From: Oscillospiraceae bacterium
GTDB taxonomy: Bacteria; Bacillota; Clostridia; Oscillospirales; Oscillospiraceae
Direction of reading: 5' to 3'
NCBI GenBank assembly: GCA_017479425.1
Contig: JAFVCD010000004.1
Location: 40,454-104,453, forward strand
Length of the DNA stretch: 64,000 nt
Part shown: piece after piece, positions 8,432 through 16,210 of the stretch
How positions within the stretch are numbered: the stretch's first letter is position 1
Layout of the letters: every line of letters starts with the position of its first letter
Position numbers and translations under genes: made by a program
The notes under the pieces: model-generated
Databases searched by the model: none
What the model saw: the letters and a program-made list of their open reading frames with translations, nothing else
What the model was told of the DNA's origin: nothing

Positions 8432-8459
8432 ACACTCCGGCATATTGTGTCCGAAGTGT
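8432..8459. promoter_or_regulatory. Imperfect inverted repeat, possible operator
   Basis: ACACTCCGG (8432-8440) and CCGAAGTGT (8451-8459) form an 8-of-9 inverted repeat with a 10-base centre in the divergent region between the regulator gene and the DUF4830 gene. It could be an operator for the CdaR-like protein. On the minus strand it is followed by T-rich sequence, but no gene precedes it that would need a terminator. Confidence 0.4.
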
Positions 8460-8498
8460 GAATAATCTTTACCAAACTCCATTTCGAGAGGTGACATC

Positions 8499-8972
8499 AT
8501 GTTCGTTTATACTGCCAAATTTTCCCGTAAAAAATTAGTAATTGGACTGATTTCAGTCGTAGTTATCGCCGCCGTCATATTAATCATCGCCGGAGTTTTC
8601 GGGCAAAGTGACAAAGATTCCGTCTCTGCGGTCTCCTCGCTGCGCTCTAACGAGGACAGAGTCGGCTACCTCTCTGCACTTGGCTGGCAGGTTGAGGAGG
8701 AGCCGGTCGAAACGGTGTCCGTAAGGATTCCAGAAAAGTTCGAAAGCGTCCTTCAGGACTACAATTCCCTCCAGCGCAGTCAGGGCAACGACCTTGAAAA
8801 GTACGCCGGCAAGCTATGCACGCGCTATACCTATAAGGTAACGAACTACCCCACCGGTGACGAAAGCGTTGTTGCCGATCTGATAGTCTACCGCGGCAAG
8901 GTGATCGCAGGCGACGTGCAGTCGGTCGCCATCGGCGGCTTCATGCAGGGGCTCGAGTACCCGAAGGGATAA
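8499..8972 (+). CDS. DUF4830 domain membrane-anchored protein
   Basis: A 157-residue protein with one N-terminal membrane segment (about residues 12-35) and an extracytoplasmic domain. The blocks IPEKFESVLQDYN, LEKYAGK, RYTYKVTNYP and YRGKVIAGDVQS match the DUF4830 pattern common in Clostridia. Start has a GAGAGGTGA site. It faces the regulator-ftsEX unit and shares a bidirectional terminator with the convergent tepA. Function unknown; the domain assignment is from memory of the family pattern. Confidence 0.7.
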   Translation: MFVYTAKFSRKKLVIGLISVVVIAAVILIIAGVFGQSDKDSVSAVSSLRSNEDRVGYLSALGWQVEEEPVETVSVRIPEKFESVLQDYNSLQRSQGNDLEKYAGKLCTRYTYKVTNYPTGDESVVADLIVYRGKVIAGDVQSVAIGGFMQGLEYPKG

Positions 8973-9002
8973 AAAAAGGCGGGAAATCTCCCGCCCCTTT
9001 TA
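8971..9002. terminator. Bidirectional terminator between the DUF4830 gene and tepA
   Basis: Stem GGCGGGA (8978-8984) / TCCCGCC (8989-8995), 4-base loop, preceded by seven A and followed by a T run, so it can stop transcripts from both convergent genes. It overlaps both stop-codon regions. Confidence 0.85.
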
Positions 9003-9644
9003 TTCTCTGTCCTTGTCCTTTATTCTGCCGTGCAGATAGTTGAGCGCGTCGGAGATGGTGCCGACTCTGTCGATAAGTCCGAGGCTCACAGCCTCGTAGG
9101 ATTCGACAACCGAGCCAACGTCATTCGATAGCTCGCCCGTTTTCATGCACAGCTCGAGATACCGCTCCTTTGACATACGCGAGTTTGCCTCTACGAAGCG
9201 GACGATCCTGTTCTGCACCTCGGCAAAGTAGCGGTAGGTCTGCTCCGAGCCGATGACAGTGCCGGTAATTCGCACCGGGTGGATTGTCATCGCCGCGCTC
9301 GGCGCGATCATCGAAACGTCCGCCGCGACCGCAAGCGGCACTCCGATGGAGTGGCTCCCGCCGAGAACGAGCGAAACTGTCGGCTTTTTCATGCCCGCGA
9401 TGATCTCCGCTATCGCAAGCCCCGCTTCGATATCGCCGCCTGCTGTGTTGAGAAGCACCAGAAGCGCGTCTATATTCTCAGATTCCTCCACCGCCGCAAG
9501 CTCGGGCAAAAGATGCTCGTACTTTGTCGCCTTCTGCTCCTGCGGCAGAAGCGTGTGACCCTCGATCTGCCCGATTATCGTTATGCAGTGAATTCTGTGC
9601 GCCGTGACCGAGCCGAACTGAGTAATTTCATTCTGATTTTCCAA
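9000..9644 (-). CDS. tepA: ClpP-like serine protease of the TepA/SppA type
   Basis: A 214-residue protein of the ClpP/crotonase fold. The GGSHSIGVPLA segment near residue 95-105 carries the nucleophilic Ser and MTIHP near 122 the His, as in ClpP-related TepA proteins (translocation-enhancing protein or signal-peptide-peptidase-like). There is no signal peptide or membrane span. No in-frame ATG exists near the N-terminus, so I assign the TTG at 9644, with GGGGGTG 7 bases upstream. That site lies inside the 3' arm of the terminator hairpin of the preceding gene, see findings. Substrate unknown; assignment to TepA rather than true ClpP rests on the divergent sequence. Confidence 0.8.
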   Translation of the reverse strand: MENQNEITQFGSVTAHRIHCITIIGQIEGHTLLPQEQKATKYEHLLPELAAVEESENIDALLVLLNTAGGDIEAGLAIAEIIAGMKKPTVSLVLGGSHSIGVPLAVAADVSMIAPSAAMTIHPVRITGTVIGSEQTYRYFAEVQNRIVRFVEANSRMSKERYLELCMKTGELSNDVGSVVESYEAVSLGLIDRVGTISDALNYLHGRIKDKDRE

Positions 9645-9693
9645 AAAAGAACACCCCCGTTTTTGCTTATTGTGGGCAAAATTTGGGGGTGTT
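9643..9693 (-). terminator. Terminator of the coaE-M18 gene overlapping the tepA ribosome-binding site
   Basis: Perfect 9-base arms AACACCCCC (9685-9693 on the minus strand) and GGGGGTGTT (9650-9658) enclose 26 bases; the minus strand then reads CTTTTTT. The 3' arm is also the only Shine-Dalgarno sequence for tepA, and the T-tract overlaps its TTG start. Confidence 0.7.
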
Positions 9694-9703
9694 ATACATT
9701 TTA

Positions 9704-11659
9704 TCAGATGATTTCCGACTTATACGCCGCCTTCATGGCGCGGTAGGTCATGTAGCAGTCGTACTTCGACACGATCTCGAACGGAGAGTGCATCGCAAGC
9801 ACCGGAGTTCCGGCGTCGATGGTCTCGATGTCGCGGTTTGCCATATAAGCGGCAACCGTTCCTCCGCCGCCCTCATCGACCTTTCCAAGCTCTCCGGTCT
9901 GCCAGATAACGCCGTCCTCTGCGAAGATTCTGCGTACCTTGCCGACGGTCTCAGCAGCGGCGTCAGAGGCGCCGCCCTTGCCGCGGGAGCCGGTGTACTT
10001 GCAGATTCCGACGCCGTAGTTGAGGCGGGTATTGTTCATCTTGTCGCTGACCTCGGGGTACATCGGGTCATAGGCGTTCGTTACGTCAGCGGAAATGCAG
10101 AGCGTATTTGCGAAGCAGTGGCGGAGAATGCTGCCGTCATTGCGGCAGAGATCCTCCATGAAGTTCTCGAACGCTCTCGACTGCATTCCGGTGACGCCGA
10201 CAGAGCCGATTTCCTCTTTATCTGCGAGGATGCAGATCGCGGTGTACTCGGGGTTCTCAGTCTCGTAGATTGCCTTCAGCTCAGCGTAGGCGCAGACGCG
10301 GTCGTCGTGGCCGTAGGAGGCGATGAGTGAGCGGTCGAAGCCGACGTCGCGCGGCTCGAGCGCGGGAGTTACCTCCAGCTCAGCGGAGAGGAAGTCGGTC
10401 TCGGTGATGCCGTACTTCTCGTTCATGAGCTTCATAACGCCGAGCTTAATGCGGTCGCCGCCCTCCTCGCCATACGGCAGAGAGCCGATGATGAGGTTCA
10501 GGTTCTCGCCCGGTATCGCCTGACCGAGCGGCTGCTGAGACTGCTTCGCCGCAAGGTGCGGAAGAAGGTCGGTGATGACGAACGTCGGATCATTCTTATC
10601 GTCGCCGATATTTATGTCAACGACTTCGCCGTCCTTCTTAATGACAACGCCGTGGATGGCAAGAGGTATGCAGAGCCACTGATACTTGCGGATGCCGCCG
10701 TAGTAGTGGGTTTTGAGGTATGCGACCTCGTCGCGCTCCATGAGCGGCACCTCCTTGAGGTCGAGGCGCGGGGAGTCGATGTGCGCGGCGCAGATGTGCG
10801 TGCCGGCCTCCATCGGCTTTCTGCCCATAACCGCAAGAATGAGAGCCTTGCCGCGGAGTGAGCGGTAGATTTTATCTCCCGGATTGAGTGCATCCTTGCC
10901 GTTCCAAGCCTTGAAGCCTGCCTTCTCAGCCTGACGGATTGCCTCTTTAACCGCAAGGCGCTCAGTTCTTGCCGCGGCGAGGAACGCCTTGTACTCCTCG
11001 CCATAAGCGTCAGACGCGCGCTTCTCCTCCTCGCTCAGAGTGTCCGCAAGGTGCTTCTGATTGTAGAAAAGCTCATCGCGCAGATCGTTCTTTTTCTCTT
11101 CCATTATATCAATTTCCTTTCCAATTACATTATCCAGAAAAGCGGAAAGCTCCGCCTCAGAACCAAAGCTATTCTCAATAACGAGGCCGCATTTTTCTCT
11201 GTACCACGCCTCGCTCTTCTGCCCGTCCACACGGGCCTCGGCATAAGCCCTGTCAATTCCGTCGCGGCGCATTATGCGCTCTATACGTATTTCTCTCGGC
11301 GCTGTGACGGCGATAATTCTATCGCAGAGTGCCGCCTCGCCGCCCTCAAAGAGCTCAACAGCGTCTATCGCGGCGTTCCTTTTGCCGGAAATGAGGCGCT
11401 TTACCTCATCGAGCACCGCCGGGTGCGTAATTTCGTTTAATCTTTTGAGCCTTTCGGGGTCGGAAAAGACGATATTTGCGAGCTTTTTGCGCTCCAGTGT
11501 GCCGAATTCCGACATTATCGCGCCGCGCAGTGCTTCGTCGCCGTCAAACAGTCTGTGATAGACCACGTCGCAGTCAACGACTTCATAGCCCTTCCGCTCA
11601 AGCCAGCGCAGAAGTGTAGTCTTTCCCGCTCCTGTCTGACCGGTTACGCCGATAATCAT
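9704..11659 (-). CDS. Fusion of dephospho-CoA kinase (CoaE) and M18 aminopeptidase
   Basis: One 651-codon frame from the ATG at 11659, which overlaps the tsaC stop as ATGA. Residues 1-185 are CoaE: P-loop GQTGAGKTT at 8-16, a DCD motif near 29-31, the ITHP motif, and an APREIRIERI(M)RRDG lid-type segment. It is a little short for CoaE (about 200). From M186 (MEEKKNDLRDE) the frame continues as a 466-residue M18 metallo-aminopeptidase with zinc-site motifs AAHIDSPRLD, DKEEIGSVG, ISADVTNAYDP and AMHSPFEIVS. A GGAAAGG site lies 11 bases before codon 186 (ATG at 11104), so a free aminopeptidase may also be made. CoaE completes CoA synthesis; M18 removes N-terminal residues from peptides. Confidence 0.88.
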   Translation of the reverse strand: MIIGVTGQTGAGKTTLLRWLERKGYEVVDCDVVYHRLFDGDEALRGAIMSEFGTLERKKLANIVFSDPERLKRLNEITHPAVLDEVKRLISGKRNAAIDAVELFEGGEAALCDRIIAVTAPREIRIERIMRRDGIDRAYAEARVDGQKSEAWYREKCGLVIENSFGSEAELSAFLDNVIGKEIDIMEEKKNDLRDELFYNQKHLADTLSEEEKRASDAYGEEYKAFLAAARTERLAVKEAIRQAEKAGFKAWNGKDALNPGDKIYRSLRGKALILAVMGRKPMEAGTHICAAHIDSPRLDLKEVPLMERDEVAYLKTHYYGGIRKYQWLCIPLAIHGVVIKKDGEVVDINIGDDKNDPTFVITDLLPHLAAKQSQQPLGQAIPGENLNLIIGSLPYGEEGGDRIKLGVMKLMNEKYGITETDFLSAELEVTPALEPRDVGFDRSLIASYGHDDRVCAYAELKAIYETENPEYTAICILADKEEIGSVGVTGMQSRAFENFMEDLCRNDGSILRHCFANTLCISADVTNAYDPMYPEVSDKMNNTRLNYGVGICKYTGSRGKGGASDAAAETVGKVRRIFAEDGVIWQTGELGKVDEGGGGTVAAYMANRDIETIDAGTPVLAMHSPFEIVSKYDCYMTYRAMKAAYKSEII

Positions 11660-12270
11660 GCGATCACCGCCTCTATCTCCTCTTTTGAAACAGCTCCCGC
11701 GCGGAGGATTTTGATTTCGCCGCCGGTAAGATCTATTACAGTGCTCGGCACACCCCCGCCGCACCTGCCGCCGTCGATAACCGCCTCGATGCGCCCGTCA
11801 AAGGCTCGCAGAGCTTCCTCCGCGCTCTCTGCGCTTTTCTCACCGGACAGATTTGCGCTTGTGCCCGTGAGCGGCACGTTCGTGAGCCGCAGAAGCTCCA
11901 GCACCGCAGCGTTATCCGGACACCGGACGCCGACCGTTTCGCCGCTGGCCGTGAGCGCGTCGGAGACAGTTTCGCGCTTTCTGAGGACAAGCGTAACCGG
12001 GCCGGGAAAGAATTTTTCGGCAAGCTTATACGCCGCCTCGGGCACCTCGCGGCACAGTGCCTCCGCGCCGCGCATATCGCGCACGAAAACGCTTATCGGC
12101 TTGCGCTCATCGCGCCCCTTGGCAGTAAAGATTTTCCTGATCGCCGCCTCGTTCGTGGCGTCGGCGCAGAGTCCGTAGACCGTCTCCGTCGGCGCGGCTA
12201 CAAGTCCGCCGGCGAGTATTATTTCGGCGGCGCGCGCTATTTCGTCAGTTGATAGAATTTCGGTTTTCAT
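11656..12270 (-). CDS. tsaC: L-threonylcarbamoyladenylate synthase (Sua5/YwlC/TsaC)
   Basis: A 204-residue YrdC-domain protein that makes threonylcarbamoyl-AMP for t6A37 of ANN-decoding tRNAs. The conserved core reads GGLVAAPTETVYGLCADA near residue 20, FTAKGRDERKPIS near 50, and GTSANLSGEKSA near 140. It is the short form without the Sua5 C-terminal domain. Start at 12270 overlaps the prfA stop as ATGA, and its stop overlaps the coaE start the same way, so prfA-tsaC-coaE/M18 are one coupled operon. The prfA-tsaC pairing is a usual Firmicutes arrangement. Confidence 0.93.
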   Translation of the reverse strand: MKTEILSTDEIARAAEIILAGGLVAAPTETVYGLCADATNEAAIRKIFTAKGRDERKPISVFVRDMRGAEALCREVPEAAYKLAEKFFPGPVTLVLRKRETVSDALTASGETVGVRCPDNAAVLELLRLTNVPLTGTSANLSGEKSAESAEEALRAFDGRIEAVIDGGRCGGGVPSTVIDLTGGEIKILRAGAVSKEEIEAVIA

Positions 12271-13325
12271 CCCTTGAGCCTTTCTGCCGTATCGGCGGCG
12301 GCGAGCGCGTCGATGAGCTCGTCAAGTCCGCCGTTCATTATCTTTCCGAGCGGGAAGGATTTATCCTCGCCCGTTATGCGCTTGTCAACAACGCTGTCGC
12401 GCTGATAGAAGTATGTGCGTATCTTCTCGCTTCGCTCGCCGGTGCCGACCATCGACCTGCGCGAGGCGTTTTCAGAGTCGTTTTTCTTTTGAAGCTCGAT
12501 CTCATAGAGCTTCGAGCGAAGTATTGCGAGCGCCTTGTCCTTATTGCGGTATTGACTGCGCTCATCCTGGCATTCGACCACGATGCCGGTCGGAATATGG
12601 GTCACGCGGATAGCCGAGGAGGTCTTGTTGACCTTCTGCCCTCCTGCTCCGGAGGAGCGGAATACGTCGATTTTCACATCGTCCTCGTTAAGCTCGAAGT
12701 CCACATCCTCAGCCTCCGGCAAAACCGCTACCGTCGCAGTCGAGGTCTGAATCCTGCCGTTTGACTCGGTCACCGGGATTCTCTTAACACAGTGACCGCC
12801 GGACTCGAATTTAAGGCGCGAATACGCGCCCTCGCCGCTGATTATGAGGCTTATTTCCTTGAAGCCTCCAAGCTCCGTGGCATTTTCGTTGACTATCTCG
12901 ATTTTCCAGCCTCTTGAGTCGCAGTACATAGCGTACATTCTGTAAATATCCGCCGCAAAGAGCGCCGCCTCCTCGCCGCCTATGCCCTGGCGAATTTCCA
13001 TAACGACGTTCTTTGAATCATTCGGGTCGCGCGGGAGAAGCAAGATTTTCAGTTCTTCGTCAGCTCTTTCAAGCTCACTCTTCGCGCTCTCAAGCTCCTC
13101 CTTCGCCATATCGCCGAGCTCCGGATCGCCGAGAAGCGCCTTCGCGTCCTCAATATTCTGCGCAACGCTCATTCTTCTGCGGTAAGCCTCGACTACCGGT
13201 GCGAGCTCCTTCTGCTCCTTTGCGACCTCGGCGTATCGCTTCGGGTCGGAGTAGACCTCCGCGCTCTCCAGAAGCGCGCCGAGATTAGTATATTTCTTTT
13301 CGATTTCGGCAAGCTTATTAAGCAC
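12267..13325 (-). CDS. prfA: Peptide chain release factor 1
   Basis: A 352-residue class I release factor. GAGGQ near residue 228 contacts the peptidyl-transferase centre. RIPVTESNGRIQTS contains the PVT tripeptide that fits RF1 (UAA/UAG reading) rather than the SPF of RF2. I choose the GTG at 13325 because AGGAG lies 8 bases upstream; an earlier GTG at 13334 overlaps that site. A promoter is readable at 13357-13385. No prmC is adjacent. Confidence 0.93.
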   Translation of the reverse strand: MLNKLAEIEKKYTNLGALLESAEVYSDPKRYAEVAKEQKELAPVVEAYRRRMSVAQNIEDAKALLGDPELGDMAKEELESAKSELERADEELKILLLPRDPNDSKNVVMEIRQGIGGEEAALFAADIYRMYAMYCDSRGWKIEIVNENATELGGFKEISLIISGEGAYSRLKFESGGHCVKRIPVTESNGRIQTSTATVAVLPEAEDVDFELNEDDVKIDVFRSSGAGGQKVNKTSSAIRVTHIPTGIVVECQDERSQYRNKDKALAILRSKLYEIELQKKNDSENASRRSMVGTGERSEKIRTYFYQRDSVVDKRITGEDKSFPLGKIMNGGLDELIDALAAADTAERLKG

Positions 13326-13356
13326 AAAAGTCACTCCTTTCCATTAAGAACATTGT

Positions 13357-13385
13357 ATTTTAACATAAAAGAGCGCTGTTGTAAA
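13357..13385 (-). promoter_or_regulatory. Promoter of prfA-tsaC-coaE/M18
   Basis: On the minus strand TTTACA (13380-13385), 17-base spacer, TAAAAT (13357-13362). Its -35 box overlaps the -35 box of the divergent sdaAB promoter, so polymerase may occupy only one at a time. Confidence 0.7.
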
Positions 13386-13407
13386 GTGGTTCAATATGTG
13401 TTACAAT
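13379..13407 (+). promoter_or_regulatory. Promoter of the rod RNA / sdaAB unit
   Basis: TTGTAA (13379-13384), 17-base spacer, TACAAT (13402-13407). The expected transcription start, near 13413-13415, falls exactly at the base of the long RNA stem described in the next entry. Confidence 0.75.
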
Positions 13408-13412
13408 GGTTA

Positions 13413-13574
13413 ATACTAAGCGCCAATAAAAACATTTATATCTTTCCGGTCAGAATTGTGCCATACTTTGCCCCTTCCTTGACCATATATGTCCATTATG
13501 CTCTGTGGAAGCCGCCTCGTCTGGCGCAATTCTGCCTCGGAAATCTAATAAAGCATTTTATCAGCGATTAGTAT
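13413..13574 (+). ncRNA. Long rod-folding structured RNA or leader upstream of sdaAB
   Basis: About 162 nt fold into one extended imperfect hairpin. Outer stem 13413-13423 with 13564-13574 (10 of 11 pairs); an A/U stem 13427-13439 with 13548-13560; a GC stem 13444-13463 with 13522-13542, including CAGAATTGTGCC with GGCGCAATTCTG; then an internal bubble of 10 nt on each side (13464-13473, 13512-13521) and a tip stem 13474-13478 with 13507-13511. The layout of closing stem, central bubble and terminal stem resembles 6S RNA, but I see no conserved 6S sequence and no terminator before sdaAB. It could instead be a 5' leader or a palindromic insertion element. Structure is seen; function is inference. 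Confidence 0.5.
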
Positions 13575-13596
13575 AAAAACAAATTCGGAGGCACTT

Positions 13597-14280
13597 ATGG
13601 CTCTTAGTATTTTCGAGGTCGCCGGCCCTGTGATGATCGGTCCCTCCAGCTCTCACACGGCGGGCGCGGTACGGCTCGGGCGCATGAGCGCGCTTCTCTG
13701 CGAGGGCGAGATTACGCGCGCCGAATTTCATCTCTACGGCTCCTTCGGCAAGACCTACCGCGGGCACGGCACCGATCTCGCCCTCGTCGCGGGCGTGCTC
13801 GGCATGGATGAGGACGATGAGCGCCTAAGCCGCTCCTTTGAGATTGCCCGAGAGAGGGGCGTGGACTTCGCATTCATACCCGAGGAGCGTAAAACCGAGC
13901 ACGATAACTACGTCACAACGCTCTTCACTCTCTCTGACGACACAGAGCGCACTGTAAGCGGAGTTTCCCTCGGCGGCGGTCGAATCATGATAACCGAGCT
14001 TGACGGCTTTTCGATGGAGCTCGGCTGTGAGAAGCCGACGGCGGTTATAGTCCACCGCGATGAACGCGGAATGCTCGGGCATCTCACCGGCGCGCTCGGC
14101 TTTCTCGGGCTGAACATCGGCATCATGCGCTCAACGCGCAACGAAAAAGGCTCTGTCGCAGTATCGGTCATCGAGTGCGACGAGCATATTCCCGCTTACG
14201 TCAAGGACACGCTTATGGAGATAGGCGGCGTTGTCAGCGTGACTATCATCAATCCCGAGGAGGCGGAAAGCGTAATATGA
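13597..14280 (+). CDS. sdaAB: L-serine ammonia-lyase, iron-sulfur-dependent, beta subunit
   Basis: A 227-residue beta subunit of the two-subunit [4Fe-4S] L-serine dehydratase, which converts serine to pyruvate and ammonia. It opens with FEVAGPVMIGPSSSHTAGA, the family signature, and ends with an ACT domain (VIVHRDERGMLGHLTGALG onward, about 145-220) as in the Clostridial enzymes. GGAGG lies before the ATG. Its stop overlaps the start of sdaAA as ATGA, so subunits are made in step. Confidence 0.95.
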   Translation: MALSIFEVAGPVMIGPSSSHTAGAVRLGRMSALLCEGEITRAEFHLYGSFGKTYRGHGTDLALVAGVLGMDEDDERLSRSFEIARERGVDFAFIPEERKTEHDNYVTTLFTLSDDTERTVSGVSLGGGRIMITELDGFSMELGCEKPTAVIVHRDERGMLGHLTGALGFLGLNIGIMRSTRNEKGSVAVSVIECDEHIPAYVKDTLMEIGGVVSVTIINPEEAESVI

Positions 14281-15143
14281 ACAGCTTTGAACGCATTATT
14301 TCCATCGGCAACACCTCCGCCATTCCCCTCTGGCGGGTCATTCTGAACGACGAGATACAAAATTTCGGCACCACCGAAGAGGCGGTTTTCAAAAAGCTCG
14401 ATGCGCGCTATGAGATCATGCGCCGCGCAAGCCACAGAGCTGAGTATGAGCCTCTCACCACCGCCGGCGGACTCATATCCGGCGTAACCGCGCAGGCGAA
14501 GCGCTACGCTGACGACGGCAATACGCTCTGCGGCGATTTTATCTCGAAGGTCATCGTAAAGGCTCTCTCCGGCAGCGAGGCAAACGCCGCAATGGGGCGC
14601 ATCTGCGCCTGCCCGACGGCGGGTTCGTGCGGCATCGTTCCCGCGGTGCTCGTAACTCTTGAGGAGGAGAGGCTCATCCCCCGCCGCAGGGTGCTCGAGG
14701 CGCTTCTCCTCGCCTCCGGCTTCGGCGCGATAGTCACCGAAAACGCCACCGTTGCGGGTGCTGAGGGCGGCTGTCAGGCGGAGTGCGGCGTTGCGGCGGC
14801 GATGGCGGCGGCTGCGGCGGTCTATCTCATGGGCGGCACTGATGATATGGCGGTCAGCGCCTTTTCGATCGCACTCATGAACGTGATGGGGCTTGTCTGC
14901 GATCCCGTGGCAGGGCTTGTGCAGATCCCCTGCGCCCAGCGAAACGCATCTCAGGCGGTAAACGCCCTTGTCTCCGCAGATCTCGCTCTCGGCGGCATGA
15001 CCTGCCCCGTAACTCCCGATGAAATGGTTGAAACGATGTACTCGGTCGGTCAGATGCTTCCGCGCGAGCTGAGAGAAACTGCCCTCGGCGGTATGGCGGC
15101 AACGGAGAGCGCGAAGAAGATCGAAGCGGAGATTTTCGGATAA
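14277..15143 (+). CDS. sdaAA: L-serine ammonia-lyase, iron-sulfur-dependent, alpha subunit
   Basis: A 288-residue alpha subunit starting MNSFERIISIGN at the ATG overlapping the sdaAB stop. It carries the catalytic iron-sulfur cluster: cysteine-containing blocks ACPTAGSCGIVP, GGCQAECG and LVCDPVAGLVQIPC are all present. The glycine-rich core GRICACPTAGS is near residue 105. Length is normal. Followed within 10 bases by a strong terminator, so sdaAB-sdaAA form a closed unit with the upstream RNA. Likely use: serine fermentation to pyruvate. Confidence 0.95.
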   Translation: MNSFERIISIGNTSAIPLWRVILNDEIQNFGTTEEAVFKKLDARYEIMRRASHRAEYEPLTTAGGLISGVTAQAKRYADDGNTLCGDFISKVIVKALSGSEANAAMGRICACPTAGSCGIVPAVLVTLEEERLIPRRRVLEALLLASGFGAIVTENATVAGAEGGCQAECGVAAAMAAAAAVYLMGGTDDMAVSAFSIALMNVMGLVCDPVAGLVQIPCAQRNASQAVNALVSADLALGGMTCPVTPDEMVETMYSVGQMLPRELRETALGGMAATESAKKIEAEIFG

Positions 15144-15149
15144 ATAATC

Positions 15150-15185
15150 GAAGCGGCCAGCCGACAAGGCTGACCGCTTCTTTTT
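15150..15185 (+). terminator. Terminator of sdaAA
   Basis: GAAGCGG-CAGCC pairs with GGCTG-CCGCTTC around a 5-base loop (15150-15180), followed by TTTTT. Confidence 0.85.
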
Positions 15186-15196
15186 GGTAGTGGAGG

Positions 15197-16204
15197 TTAA
15201 ACACTATCTTTATTCACAGGAGCATTTTGCTGCTCCGCGAATTTCTTCATTTTCTTCGCCCTTGAGCGTTTTATGCTGACCCTCACGATTATGACGATCA
15301 CGACAATGACAACAGCGAGGATCACAAGTGCGGGGATCGCCGCGACAAAGTCGATGAACAGCTCGGAGATATTATATCCGATGTCCTCAATGCTCTGCAT
15401 AAAGCCGTCGCCGAGCCTCTGCCAGTAGCTTCTCTTCTCCGGCTCAACGACGGAAAGGCGCTGAACCTCCTCGACAGTGAGGTTTACGGTCGAATAATCG
15501 ACCTGCCTCTGCCAGTTGCGAAGGGTCGATTCAAGGCTCTCGATCTGATAGCGTATCTCGCTGAGTCGGCTTTCAAGCTCCAGCATATCGCTGACAGTCT
15601 CCGCCTTTTCCATCATCGCCATGACTCTCTCCTGCTCGAGCCGGTAGGTATCGAGCCTCGACTGCGTATCGTAATACTGTGCGGTGATGTTTTCCGCCCA
15701 GTCGCGCACGTCGACTACGTTGCCGACGCCCGACAGAGCGCTTTTCATGCTTGTGAAGCTCTCGGCGGGTACGCGGATGGTAAAGGAGGCGGTGCGGGTC
15801 GGGGTGTAGTTTTCCCACTGATATCTGAGGCGCTGACCGGTAATGTAGCTCGACTCGAGAAAGCCTCCGTAGCTCTCGACGAGATCGTAGACCGCCTCGA
15901 CGCTCTTTTCAAAATCCGTGGTTTCGACTGTTGCGGAGGCGGAGTATATCATCTTCTCGGCAAAATCGGTGTTCGAGGTTTTCGATATGAGCGACGAGCT
16001 TCCCTTTGTGTAATTTGCGACGGCGCCGCCGTCATAGTAGAAGTCTTCCTCCATCATCGGCGCCTCAGCGGGCGAATCGTAAGCCTCGTTCATCGAATAG
16101 GAAGCGCTGTTCTTTGCGTCCATCGGGCTGACCGAAGCGCCGCAGGAAGCGATAAGCACGGAGATCAGAACAAGCGAAACTGTCAGAGCAATTTTCTTTT
16201 TCAT
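15197..16204 (-). CDS. DUF4349 lipoprotein
   Basis: A 335-residue lipoprotein: signal peptide with lipobox LIASC and lipidated Cys21. A DUF4349 domain spans about 85-310, with a coiled coil in the middle (EQERVMAMMEKAETVSDMLELESRLSEI region), a C-terminal membrane helix at about 285-310 and a basic tail. So it is anchored at both ends. DUF4349 proteins are widespread in Firmicutes and have no assigned function; some look like mechanosensitive or sensor parts. Its ribosome-binding site is buried in a perfect inverted repeat (16211-16261). Confidence 0.85.
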   Translation of the reverse strand: MKKKIALTVSLVLISVLIASCGASVSPMDAKNSASYSMNEAYDSPAEAPMMEEDFYYDGGAVANYTKGSSSLISKTSNTDFAEKMIYSASATVETTDFEKSVEAVYDLVESYGGFLESSYITGQRLRYQWENYTPTRTASFTIRVPAESFTSMKSALSGVGNVVDVRDWAENITAQYYDTQSRLDTYRLEQERVMAMMEKAETVSDMLELESRLSEIRYQIESLESTLRNWQRQVDYSTVNLTVEEVQRLSVVEPEKRSYWQRLGDGFMQSIEDIGYNISELFIDFVAAIPALVILAVVIVVIVIIVRVSIKRSRAKKMKKFAEQQNAPVNKDSV

Positions 16205-16210
16205 ACAGAT

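Noticed and set aside
13413-13574. T-box or glycine riboswitch before sdaAB
   Set aside because: No T-box sequence, specifier loop or terminator/antiterminator pair, and no glycine aptamer core; the fold is a simple rod.
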